In this document: piece after piece, positions 17,170 through 28,900 of the stretch | Position numbering within the stretch: position 1 is the first letter of the stretch | How the letters are laid out: each line of letters opens with the position of its first letter | DNA from: an uncultured Bacteroidales bacterium | Lineage (GTDB): Bacteria > Bacteroidota > Bacteroidia > Bacteroidales > Paludibacteraceae | DNA length: 62,620 bases | NCBI GenBank assembly: GCA_900319645.1 | Contig: ONPG01000012.1 | Span: forward strand, 1 to 62,620 | Reading direction: 5' to 3' | Program-made: the position numbers and the translations under genes | Notes under the pieces: model-generated | The model's input: the letters and a program-made list of their open reading frames with translations, nothing else | Told to the model about the DNA's origin: nothing | The model's database searches: none

Positions 17170-19833
17170 TTATTTCACTCCCAGTTCTTCCAGCAGTTGA
17201 TCCAGTTGACTGAGATCCTGAATCAGCACGTCCCTACCCTTCGGACCTTTGTTGGGTCCTACGATACCGGCAGCCTCCAGCTGGTCACTCAGTTTGCCGG
17301 CGCGGTTGTAACCAATCTCAAACGCACGCTGCAGACGCGAAGTGGATCCCTCTTGTTTGGTCACCACGTAACGTGCCACGTCAGCGAACATCGGATCCAG
17401 ACGTTTCATATCGACGCTGCCGGGAGCCAGCGCTTCGCCTTCGCCGCCTTCGCCGTAGTATTCCGGCAGTTGATACGGCTCGGTATAACGCTGCTGCTTG
17501 CTGATATGCGTGACTATCTCGTCCACCTCCGGCGTATCCACGAACGCACACTGCACACGGGTGATGCTGGCGTTGCCGGCATAGAGGCTGTCGCCTCGGC
17601 CTATCAACTGCTCGGCACCCTTGGCGTCCAGCACGGTACGCGAGTCGATCACACTCTGCGTACGCAACGCGATACGCGTCGGGATATTCGCCTTGATCAC
17701 ACCCGTTACGATGTTCACCGACGGACGCTGGGTAGCAAGAATCATATGCATACCGACCGCACGGGCTTTCTGGGTGATACGGGCGATAGGTGTCTCCACC
17801 TGCTTGCCTGCCTGCATAATGAAATCGCCGTACTCGTCGATAATAATCACGATATAAGGCAGATACTGATGGTGCAGGCTGTCAGCCACCAACTTGTTAG
17901 GATTCAGGCGGCGGCGAACGAACTTGTCGTTGTAATCCTCGAGGTTACGCACACCGGCGTCCATCAGCAGTTTGTAGCGGTTCTCCATCTCGATGACGAG
18001 CGAGTTGAGGGTGTTGATCACCTTGTCGCAGTCGGTGATGACGATCTGCTCGGGGTCGGTATCCGGTTGGGCAGCAAGGAAATGCTTGATGAGCGGCTTG
18101 TACGGAGCAAACTCCACCATCTTCGGGTCCACCATCACCAGTTTCAACTCGGCGGGGTGCTTCTTGTACAGGAGCGAAGTGATAATCGCGTTGATAGCCA
18201 CCGACTTACCGGTTCCTGTTGCACCGGCCACCAGCAAGTGCGGTGTTTTCGCCAGGTCGAACATAAAGACCTCGTTCGTGATCGTGCGGCCGTAAGCGAT
18301 AGGCAGACGCATTTTCTGCTCTTCCTGGAACCGTTTGCTGGCTATCACCGAGTGCATGCTCACCACCTGCGGTTTCTCGTTCGGCACCTCTATACCGATC
18401 GTTCCCTTTCCCGGCATAGGCGCGATGATACGTATTCCCGTGGCACTCAGGCTCAACATGATATCGTTCTCCAGCGCCTGGATCTTCGCCACACGCACAC
18501 CGGCTTTCGGCACGATCTCGTACAACGTCACTGTCGGACCCACCGTCGCCTTGATCGAATCGATCTCGATACCGTAGTTGCGCAGGGTGGTCACGATACG
18601 TGCGCCGTTTGCACGCTGTTCGTCTTCGTTGATCACCGGCGCCGCCTCGTTGTCATAGACCTTCAGCAGGTTCAGACTCGGGAACTTGTAGAACTCCAAG
18701 TCTTTACGCGGATCGTATGGACCGAGTTTCGCCAGCAGTTTGTCCGGGTCCTTGGTGTACAGCTCATCTACCTCCACATCCTCTATTTTCAAATCAGGAT
18801 CCTTATCCTCCTCTTCTTGGGGAGAGGGTTGGGGAGCGGCTGCCTCCTCTTTCATCAGATCCGTCAGGCTTCCGTCTGTCGGTCCGCCGTCGTCCGGCAG
18901 AGGCTCCGGTTCGGGTTCGGGTTCCGGCTCTGTGATCTCAATAGAGATCTCCGTGCCTTCCGTATCTTCCGGTTTGTCTGTTTGCTGAGTCTCCTCCGTG
19001 CTCTCCGTATTCTCGATAGTGAACGTCACGCCTTCCGCATCACCTGTCTTCACAGGCTCCTCCGCCGGCTGCTCCACAGGCAAGTCGATAGGTATATCCA
19101 TCGTCACAGGTGCTTCGGCCTCCGGCGTCTCTTCTTTAGCCGGCTTCGGCTTGGGAGTGAACACTTTCTTCAGCCACGCTAACAGCGCCTTGCAATGCGG
19201 CACAAAATTCGGGTCTGTCACAATCAGGAAAATGACTAACAGCACCGCCAGAAGGGCTATTGTCCCTACTATGTTCACGTAACTCACCAGCCATGCGGCG
19301 GCGGCTGTTCCGAACGCACCGCCCCAGCGGTAAACGCCGGTCTGCACCATCTGCTGGGCAAAACCCAACACCACCGAGCCCCAAAGAACCCAGAACGTAC
19401 CGCCGCAGAACATCAAGATGGCACGGATATCCTTGAATACGTGCATCAGCCTCAGCCCGTAAACCGCCACCATCAGCAGCAAGAGCACACTCACAAAACC
19501 GAACGTGCCGTCTATCAGGAAATGTGCCAACCGTGCTCCCGGCAGACCCAGCATATTACGGATCGCCTCACGGTTCTCTATACGTCCTGCGTGGTCCATG
19601 CTGAGAATCGACTCGTCGGCGGTTCCCGTGAACAGATAACTGACGTACGCCAGCAACGATACCACGGCAAAGCCGAGCAACAGGATTCCCGCTACCATCC
19701 GCGTACGGCGGTCGAGGAAGAAACTCCGTACGCTCTCCCACACGTTTATTTTCTCTACTTTCTCTACCTTGATAGCCCGTTCCTCACGTCTATCTGCTAC
19801 TGTATTTCCTGATTTGGATACTGTTCTTGGCAT
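17170..19833 (-). CDS. ftsK: DNA translocase FtsK
   Basis: An 887-residue septal DNA pump. The N-terminal 210 residues hold four transmembrane helices; residues about 225-350 form an acidic Pro/Glu-rich linker; the motor follows, with Walker A GATGTGKS near residue 539 and Walker B YIVIIIDEYGD. The C-terminal gamma domain (LQRAFEIGYNRAGKLSDQLE) is the winged helix that reads chromosome-orienting sequences. FtsK segregates chromosome termini and activates dimer resolution during division. Its own promoter lies 23 bases upstream. The BspA-like gene follows after 62 bases, then the LolA-like gene and trxB. Confidence 0.96.
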   Translation of the reverse strand: MPRTVSKSGNTVADRREERAIKVEKVEKINVWESVRSFFLDRRTRMVAGILLLGFAVVSLLAYVSYLFTGTADESILSMDHAGRIENREAIRNMLGLPGARLAHFLIDGTFGFVSVLLLLMVAVYGLRLMHVFKDIRAILMFCGGTFWVLWGSVVLGFAQQMVQTGVYRWGGAFGTAAAAWLVSYVNIVGTIALLAVLLVIFLIVTDPNFVPHCKALLAWLKKVFTPKPKPAKEETPEAEAPVTMDIPIDLPVEQPAEEPVKTGDAEGVTFTIENTESTEETQQTDKPEDTEGTEISIEITEPEPEPEPEPLPDDGGPTDGSLTDLMKEEAAAPQPSPQEEEDKDPDLKIEDVEVDELYTKDPDKLLAKLGPYDPRKDLEFYKFPSLNLLKVYDNEAAPVINEDEQRANGARIVTTLRNYGIEIDSIKATVGPTVTLYEIVPKAGVRVAKIQALENDIMLSLSATGIRIIAPMPGKGTIGIEVPNEKPQVVSMHSVIASKRFQEEQKMRLPIAYGRTITNEVFMFDLAKTPHLLVAGATGTGKSVAINAIITSLLYKKHPAELKLVMVDPKMVEFAPYKPLIKHFLAAQPDTDPEQIVITDCDKVINTLNSLVIEMENRYKLLMDAGVRNLEDYNDKFVRRRLNPNKLVADSLHHQYLPYIVIIIDEYGDFIMQAGKQVETPIARITQKARAVGMHMILATQRPSVNIVTGVIKANIPTRIALRTQSVIDSRTVLDAKGAEQLIGRGDSLYAGNASITRVQCAFVDTPEVDEIVTHISKQQRYTEPYQLPEYYGEGGEGEALAPGSVDMKRLDPMFADVARYVVTKQEGSTSRLQRAFEIGYNRAGKLSDQLEAAGIVGPNKGPKGRDVLIQDLSQLDQLLEELGVK

Positions 19834-19855
19834 AATTCAAACACATTTTAGCGTG

Positions 19856-19886
19856 CAAAGTTACAAATAAATATTCAAATACGCAA
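19856..19886 (-). promoter_or_regulatory. ftsK promoter
   Basis: TAACTTTG (19856-19863) with TTG exactly 20 bases upstream (19884-19886) on the minus strand. The element begins TTGCGTAT, as does the promoter at 11734-11764. Confidence 0.8.
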
Positions 19887-19904
19887 GGTTTTTACCGAAA
19901 AAGT

Positions 19905-19935
19905 AAAAAAAATCGCCACAATAGGCGATTTTTTT
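19905..19935 (-). terminator. Terminator of the fimbrial operon
   Basis: A GC-topped hairpin (AATCGCC/GGCGATT, loop of six) with A and T runs on both sides. In the leftward transcript it directly follows the TAA of the giant protein and ends in a run of eight U. It may also act bidirectionally. Confidence 0.8.
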
Positions 19936-22900
19936 AACGAATGCATATTTTCTTTCCTTCTACAATATAAATGCCCGGAGCCAGCCGTTGTAGCCACATT
20001 CCTGATTGTACATCTTCCTTAGTAGCCACCTTGCGACCCAGGAGGTCATACACGCAGCCGTCGCCGGCTACCGTCTGCCGGTTATCCGGCTGCTCTTCGT
20101 CCGGTTGCTCTTCGTCAAAGAGCACAGGCACATACACGCTGCCGTTCCTACCCGGTGCGGGTGAAGGAGATCCCGATGCGCGGTAGTAGATTTTGTTGTG
20201 CAGCACATAGAGGTTGTTTCTGTGCCAGAGAGCCTCCAGCGGGTCGGCTTCCTTGTTGCGCGTAGCGTTGATGTAGAATCCCACTCCGGTGCTGGCGAAC
20301 TCGGGCAGAGGCGCCACAATATTGCCGGAAGTAACGTAGTCTCCGGCTTTGCTCACCTCGCTCACCATCGGCAGGCCGAGGGTATAGACATCGCGGGTGG
20401 CATCCACCTCCAGCAGTTGCTCCATATACGAGCCTGTGAGGGCACAGGAGAGGGCTGATGAGGGTGCATCAGAGGGCAGCGTCAGCGTCAGGCTCTCGCT
20501 CTCATCGTTGGTACGAATAATCACAGGCGTAGCTACCGGTATCAACTTGCCTTCTCCATACAAACCTGTAGCCGGTACGAGAGCTGGATTGACGCCCTCG
20601 TTGTGCCACGTCTTGCAGACATAGGCATTGTAGGTCTTGCCGCCTCCGTCGTCAGGCAGCAGCACATCGTACGGAGCATAGAACGTAGCGTAGTAATAAC
20701 CGTCACCGCCCTGGTTAGTAGCCAGCATCAGCGGCATCTCACCGTTGCCCGCTTCTGCGGTTTTCTGCACGGGCTGCAAACACCACTTGGCATCGTCGGT
20801 AGGAGGATCTGTATTGAACTTCAGGTCGTAGATTGCAGAAGTCTGATCGAAGTTCAGATAATTGCGGGTAGCGGGATCCAGTTTGTCAACGACAAGGAAG
20901 ACTGCCGCACCTATATCAATCAGGGTAAACGTAGTACCCGCTCCTGTGGTCATTTTGTTGCCCAGCACATTCAATCCCTGCGTACTCATGGTAGCGGTAC
21001 TGATCGTCGGGTTGGCGGTTGTATTGCCGTTAATATAGAAGATAGTGGAGGGATCGGACTCGGTAGCCGGAACAGGGATATCTCCTCTCGTAGCGTTGGT
21101 TTCTGTGAATCCGGATCTCAAACCGTCCTCTCCGGCAAAGGTGGTATTCCTACCCTCTCGGCTATAGAAGTGCATCGGAATGCCGCCCGCCTCGGCTTTC
21201 TTCTCTATCTCATGCAGATAGCCGCTGGCATAGCGCACAGGACTGATGCCCGATACGCCTGGTTGATTATGCAAGCGGTAGTAGCCCGTGGTGAAAGGTA
21301 TGATATTGGCATCGTCATACACCACGTGCTGGATATCCATGATTGTACCCGAAGTCCGTGCCGTTTCGTAAGCCGTTTTGCCGGTTTCTGTCAGTCCGCC
21401 GGCATATCCTGCACGCTGGTAATAGGGCTCCATCAGGCTCATACTCAGTCCGAAAGTCCAGTCGGACGGTGTAGTGCTGAGTTTGACATAGTTCTCGCTG
21501 GAAGCGTCACGCTTCACGTAATACTGCGTGCCTGAATTATTAACCACAGGGTGTACGCGAAAATAGCCATCCTGATCACCCGGCAGCAGTTCAAATATCT
21601 CGTTGCCCGAAGTATAAGTTCCGGTACCAGGCTCAGCTACCACCAGGCTCTTTGCCTCACTTGCCGTTCCTGCGTATGTCATCATCTTGCCGGAGCCATC
21701 GCTATTCTTGATCATATAGCGGTTGTACATCTTAAATCCATACACATCGCCCAACGGAGTCCAGAGATAATCATTAGTGTAGCGGGTTTCACGGCCAGCC
21801 ATGGTCTGCAATCCCCGGACGTTCGTGTAGTGCGCCAGATAGGGCGTAGATGCGCCTGTTGTCTCAAAGGTGTACCAGCACTTGTCGTTGATACTCCTCA
21901 CGAAATCCATACCGTTGTTGGTAGCCAGTTCCTGATTGAACGAATAAACGATATTCACGACTACCGTCTCGTCGATCAGTTTGTCGTCCGACATCAGTTT
22001 TTTAAGTTTCAGACCTTTGTACTTGCTCTCCAAATCTGTAAGCACATTCCCTGTTGAACCGTCATAGATACCGGCTATGTAGAAATCGAACGTACAGTTC
22101 GGACGGTTGAACACGTTGGGGACCTCCAGGTCATCGCCGATACTGACCGCACCGGCATCGAAGCAATAGGTGTGCAAGCTATCGCCCCACGATAGTGTGG
22201 TGCCTAACTGATAGGTCTCGGACAGATCGCGTTGCGTAGAGCCGTAGATACGTTTGGTGCTCTCTGCTCCGCTCACCTCAGAACGATACGGGATATCCAT
22301 ATATTGGTTTGCTGCAGGCGACGCCTGTTCTGCCTCCGTGCAGGTGCGGGCGATGACGAGACGATAAATCAGATCGTGTACCGAGAGACCAAAGATGATA
22401 AACTTGGTGGGATCGCCTGCCACCATCGTTTGGCCGTAACCGCTGAGACGGTTGGTGCCGCCTGTTTCCTGCAGGATACCGTAGTCGTAGCCGGATTTCT
22501 TGAGGAGCATGAATTCCCTGGCACCGCCCTCTTCCGACATATTGGCATCGCCGTCCACATACTTGCCGCCCTTGTGCCTGATCTTGAGGGCATAGGGGTC
22601 ATTGCCGGTGATATACCATACAAAGTCAGACGTTCCGCTTAGACTTTGACTTCCGCCGTCGCTGATATTCTCATTATCCGTGGACTGCATCATATTGTTG
22701 TTCTCCCAAACGATGTTGTAGGGCAACTCGCCGTTGATATGCAGCGATACGTCCACCGAAGCGGGATCACGAGCCACTTTGCTATCCACAACAGTCTTCT
22801 TGTTCGGGATCTTGAATGACGTACTATCTACATGGTAGTCTTTGTACCGCACCCACACGATGTCGTCGTATAATCCATAGAGGGTGAACAAAAGCGTCTG

Positions 22901-25900
22901 AGGAACTTCATCATATGTGTCGGTAGCAACGGTATGAGCCGCAAAACCGTAATAGCTGTAATCCTCCATATCCAGTAGCGGTGTCTGCGCACTCTCCGGC
23001 AGATAAGGAGAGAAATCGTGCGCCTCTGCGTCTCCATCCGCCTGCGATACGCTGACAGCCAGTTTCTTGGCGTTGTTGATTACCCGATACTCAAAGTTGT
23101 GTTTTACGTCGTTGTTCACTGTGAGTTGTGCTCCGGCGGTGAGGGTGCCTGTCTTTTGCGTGAAACCCGCCTCCGCAGCCGTGATTGCAGCTACGGACGT
23201 AGTCATACTTGCACCGTTGAGGAACAAATAACTGTAGTTTCCCGTTCCGGCTACCGCCATCGCATAGCCTCCGCTGGGGTGCGAGAGCAGTGCAAAGCGG
23301 TCTGCACCGTTATTGGCATTAGGCACCTTGATGCCCGCCGCCATCGGACTGGGTTCCTCCGTCGGGGTTGCCGAATAATTCGCATAGCGGTTGAAGAGCT
23401 GCACGGCATATGGATCCGGAGCTACATAATAATCCGAAGTGGAATCGGTAGGTGCTGCCAGGAATTTCCATTGCCATGTCTTGTCATCCTCGTCCACGGG
23501 AGAGGGCTTGCTACTGCCTTCATACAGACTCACACCGGTGCCTTGCGTATCTCCTAAAGTAGGCACCACTCTGGTCTCACTGCTCTTTAAATCCTTGTTC
23601 GCCAGCTGAACGGTAAACCACTTACCCTCCAATATTCGGTCGGCATCGTGATCGGCGTCCCCATCATAGTTGTAGCGCACATACACGTCGGTTAAGTCTC
23701 CCTCTGCCGCTAACGCACCCTTGATCTGCTTTTCCATAAGGCCTTCGGTAACCGTCACTTTCTGATAGGTGATTACCCCTGAGGTATTGATTCGGAAATA
23801 ATAGGTGCCCGCATCGGGCAGCAGTTTTGCCCAATAGTCTAAATCGCCTCGTGACACCGACCTCTTGTAGGCTGCGTCTGCCGCAGTCCACTCTTCCTCG
23901 GTGCTCGCAGTCGCGGCATCGGATTCCGCCAAGCCCTTGTAATACGTATAGTCCTTGGCCAAGGGGCTCTTGAAATGCTCGGTCACTGCCGGGTAATCAT
24001 CACCCGACCGCTTGTAGCGAAGGGATTCCCTTCCCTCATTATCCATGATATGGTATTCCAGACGCAGCGGGCGCACGAAGAACACGGTCTGCGGACCCAT
24101 CGAGCTGTTCTCGGCTGCGCTGGCTTTTTTAGTATGATTCCTGGGATCATCCAGCGACGATTCCCACGGATTGGTGCCAGCCTGACTCACTCGCTTGTTG
24201 TGATCAAAACGGGGCATCAGCTGCATGTTGCCATGGGCATCCGACACCGCCATGAAGGTCTGGTTGGTTATCGTCAGGTTCGTATGGTCATAGCCCTCAT
24301 TGCCGGTGGCGGTAGCCGCATCCCATCCTGTATAATCATAGCCGGTAGCCAGAGTCATACTCGTCGTTCCTCCCGACCCGTCATAACTGCCTATCATCCG
24401 GCCGTTCTCCAAACGGGTGGAAGTCTGGTGGGAAGTCAGGTATTTGAGATTATCTGTACCATTATCATTCTTCAGCAGCTGTATCTGCAGGTTGTAAGGG
24501 TCAAAGCCGGATTTGCCATTGTCGTAGTAATATTTCTTGGTTTCCTGCTCAGTCCAAGGCTCACCGGTTTTGCCTTCTACCGTAGCATATTTGATACCCA
24601 TATCCTTGTCGATATTCTGGTTGGGTTTGATATACCACAAACAGTTGCCCTTCCAGTTGCCTGATCCATCTACGATTGATATCTGACCGGTGTTTCGCGG
24701 ATCAAGAATCATATCATACACATTACCTGACCCGGAAGGTGTATGCTCATAGACAGGCTTGCTGAAATAGCTTGCATTGCTACTGTTAGGCGTCTTATAG
24801 AAACGCCCGTTGTGCACGATGATGAACGTGGAGGGAGTTTCTGTTTCTGCGCCGGTAGCTGCATTATAGGTGTACTGATAACTCTTGGCATACTCCTCCT
24901 TGACGGTATAGGTCACAAACTGGTCGTTGAACAGACCGCCGCTCTTCACACCCGTAGCGGTGATAGGAGGCAGGTCACCCAACGAATGGGAAGTATAGTG
25001 CTTGCCGTTCACTTTGATCTGATCGCGCTCAGCGCCGTTCTGCATTCTGAGCGAATACTTGTGGCAACCCGAGGCTTTCGTGGCGTTGCTGTAGAACTTG
25101 TATTCCATCACCAGCGGGCTGTCGTACGCACGCAGAGCCGCCAGTTCGTCATCGCCCTCGGGATAGTTAGCGGTAGGCAGCGGCAGGCGCATAATCTCCC
25201 ATCCGTGCATATCGAGCAGCACCAGTACGGGCGGTATGTCGGCACTCTCTATGTCGAAAGCGCCATTACCCATATCAAAAGTCTGATACCAGTGCTCTAT
25301 CTGTTCCACTACTTTCTTCTCATGGCCATCTGTCTTGTCGTTGTATCCGTTCCAGCGCACAGCGTTGGCATAGGCGGTGTAGCTGTGCCAGTCTTTCTCT
25401 TCCAGCGTGGCGCGGTACGAAGCAGGCGCTGTAGGCACCACCCAAGTGGCAGCATCGTCGCTGTATTCATCCGTGCTGGCAGAGACACTCAACACATTCA
25501 ATTTCACCATGTTATAGGTCTTCCAGTACTGCTCCAGCGAGGTCACTTTCTGGCGTTCGTTCTCGCCGTCATCCGAGGTATCGCCGTCGCCGTTCAGGTC
25601 TGCTCGTACCGGCTCGGTGGTCATCAATTTATAAGCACCACGGCTACCTAAAACCATATATTCCGTCGGAATCTCAGATGCCACACCCGGCAGCGTTCCG
25701 CCTGTTACAATCCGCTGCTTCTTAGCCTCCGCATCCTGGTTGAAATGCACTGCGTAAGTCTGCAGATAGGTGGGGTTGCTGACTCCTTTATAGCTAATCG
25801 CGCTACGCGAGTGGATACGCACATGATAAGGATCCTGCGTGGCACTGGTGAAATACCACACCCATCGTGGACGTGTGCTGGCACCGCCACCCATCTGCTC

Positions 25901-28900
25901 CTTCTGCATATCATCGCCGTAGATATTCAGATTGCCATCGCCGTTGCAATAGGGATAGATAGCCTGAATCCTACCCGCAGTCAGTCCGTCATTTCCGTCC
26001 TCGAGATAGTACCCATCCGCATGGGGCTCCAAAAACCGCAGCATATAGGGACTGTTCGTACCAAAAGTTACCAGATCATTCTTGTCGTAGGTGACATAAA
26101 TATGGTTGTAGAACGGCTTGGTAACCACTACGTCGTAATAGGTGTCATCTTCATCTATCTTGAAATAGTAATGACCTGTTGCCCCTGATTGCTTTGCCAT
26201 TTCCCTCATGCTGGCTATAGTTGCAGCCACGAGTTTGTGTCCCTCCGGTGCTGCTGCCCACGTGGCGGCATCTGACGTCACAGGCTCTTCATAGATGGCA
26301 TTCAAATCCGACAGGCGGGACAACTCTGTAGCAGCAGGTTTCACGGTGTACAACTCTCCGGCTATATTGATTTGGTTTGGATCGTAGTAATGGTAACGGG
26401 CTACCAGCGGACTCTGGTAATCGCCCGGCAATGCCAATTCGGGGTTCTGGCTGGTCATCACCAGCAACTCGTGATTCGATTTGTCAATCAGGTGATAGAC
26501 ATAGCCGATAGTCTGCTCCAGATTGAATCGCAGCACATCGCTACCATGGGTATAATGCGCTTGATCATATATCTTCACTTCGTTTTCGCGCGGACGTCCG
26601 ATATTATAATAGGTGGTAGCGGCATTCACACCGTCGCCGGTAGCCACCATCACTTCATACACACCGAGATTATTACTGCTCTTGGCTATGAAAGGCTGTG
26701 CATCTGCCCTGTCTTCGTCGAAACTGAGTGCCCCTTCGTTGGCTATAGACGCCAGTTTCACCCAAGCGCCTTTCTCACGGCTTTCCGTATAGGGCGTTCC
26801 ATTATCCCCATGAAATGTTACGTCTTCATTGCCGGAAACCTCAAGATGATCTCTTGCACCCAAGTTGTCGATGAGCATGGCATAGGGATCCTGGTTACGG
26901 AGTTTCCAAAGGTATTTCGCCAACTTCAAATCATCGGTGGAGGGTGCCTTTGTAGTCTTGATGGATCCGTCGCTGCTGTCGTACCATAGATACTCACCGT
27001 TCAGCACCACGTTAAACTCCTGCTCCATGTCAAGCTTAATAGGCTTGTTATCGAGCCGGGTAGTAGTATAGGTTACGTATATATCAGCTGCCGTAGCAGG
27101 TGTCTCAGTAATGGCACTTTGCTCGGTAGGATTATGGAAATCCAGGCGGCTGCGTTTACTGTCCTCATTCCTATCAGTATAGGAATCATAGAACGTCACG
27201 GTCTCATTCTCATCCAGGATATAGGGACTGACGATGATGGGCGGCAGGCTTGCCTTGGTCAGAGTAGAGAAGATCGGCTGCAGGGCAGACGCCTTCACAG
27301 CTATACGACCCGACTTATCTACGATATGGTAGGTATAGGTATATTGGGGCAGATCCATCACTTTCACCCTTGTGGAGTTAGTGGTGCTGTATGCTACGGT
27401 ATTGGCGATATAGTCGGCATTGTTCTGGTTTACCGTGATAACCGAAGGATCACCTTGCGCCACATCGCTGGCATTATATTTCTGGATGGACAGTGTAAAT
27501 GTCTTGTCGGCATCTCCGCGGCTCAGGATAGCCGCAGCGAAGGAGGCTGTTCCATCCGTCTGCACGTAAATCTTGCTGCCGGGCAAAGTCACCTGGCCGG
27601 GATTCGTTCCTCCAGCTGTAACCCGGATGTAATCATTCTCCGTATAGTCTAAATTGCTGACGTTGAAAGTAACGGTCTGCGCATTGGCGGAGGCTACGTT
27701 GTAGGTATGTGTCTTCGTGCTGTAGTCCACATCTACGGGGCTCGGGTGCCCTGCATCCCAGTACCAATAGCCGGAGCCCTGGTATTCCCTGAGCAGGAAA
27801 CTGCCCGCCGTCTCATCGTCCGGAATCTCCCACGCATCGTGGGTACTCAGCGTGACGTAACTGCTTTGGCTACGGGATAGCACTTTCAACTCGTACGGAT
27901 CACCGACCAAGGCGAACTCGCTCTCTTTCACATATTCTCCGTTAGCACCGTTGTTCTTATAGGAGTAAGAGCCTGCATCGTATTTGATCTTTCGTCCGGA
28001 TTCCTGCACACTACCCTCATCGGTTAATTCGTACCATGTGGCGGTAGTATAGCTGGCGGAAGGCGAAAGGAACTTGGGAGCGTCGCGAGTCACATCATAC
28101 CCCACATACACCTGATAGCCCTCTGTATTATCAAAGTTAGCCTCCGAGAAATACGTAATCTGCTGCGTGCAGGCGGCATCCCGATAGAACTTTCCGTTGA
28201 ACTCGATATACTTGCGCTTCAATGCTTCCGGCAGATATTTCGACTCAATGGGGATAGTGTCTACAATGTAACTAGCCACCCAGTCCGATACGGAAATGAT
28301 GTGATCGCTCGTCGCCTCAACCTTATAGAAAGGCGTCGCTACCTTGAATGTCAGTTTCTTGATCGAATAGATACCTTCTATCGTAAGATTGTTGGTGGCT
28401 TCTTTTACGGATTTCTTTTGAACCACCAGGTTGTTACATGTATTTGTCTCTATCAGGAAATTGGGGGCGTCAGGGATAGCACCATCGGTATTTACATTTC
28501 TGGTCCCCATAAACACATATCCGCTGTTGCCTTCGTTGTTCAGCAGCGCGAAGGAGTTCCACATCGCACCCGTCTGACCATGATAATATCCGGTTATGGC
28601 ATCATATCCGCTACCGGAACCTTCTGTTAAATCCGTCGGGTTCTCAGGCAAAGAAGAGTCATAGGTCTTATTATAATGTATGTGCTCATCGCTCGCGATA
28701 TAGCAGTTGGCGGTACCATTTGAGAACAAGCTACCCTCTTTGTAGTACTTATATACGAAATCACTACTACCATCATTCTTTTCTATATAAGTCGTATCTT
28801 TCGCATAGGCGGTCTTAATCAGGATATTATAAGGATCCACACCTTCAAACTTGAACATAAAGAAGAACTTCGATCCGGTTAATTCCTTCTTGTTTTTATT

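Noticed and set aside
17197-19182. 661-codon plus-strand frame opposite ftsK
   Set aside because: Antisense shadow; ftsK has all motifs and its own promoter.
19934-20040. Classic type IX secretion C-terminal domain on the giant protein
   Set aside because: The ending GIYIVEGKKICIR is similar in style, but the full domain pattern cannot be established by eye and no por genes are in the window.
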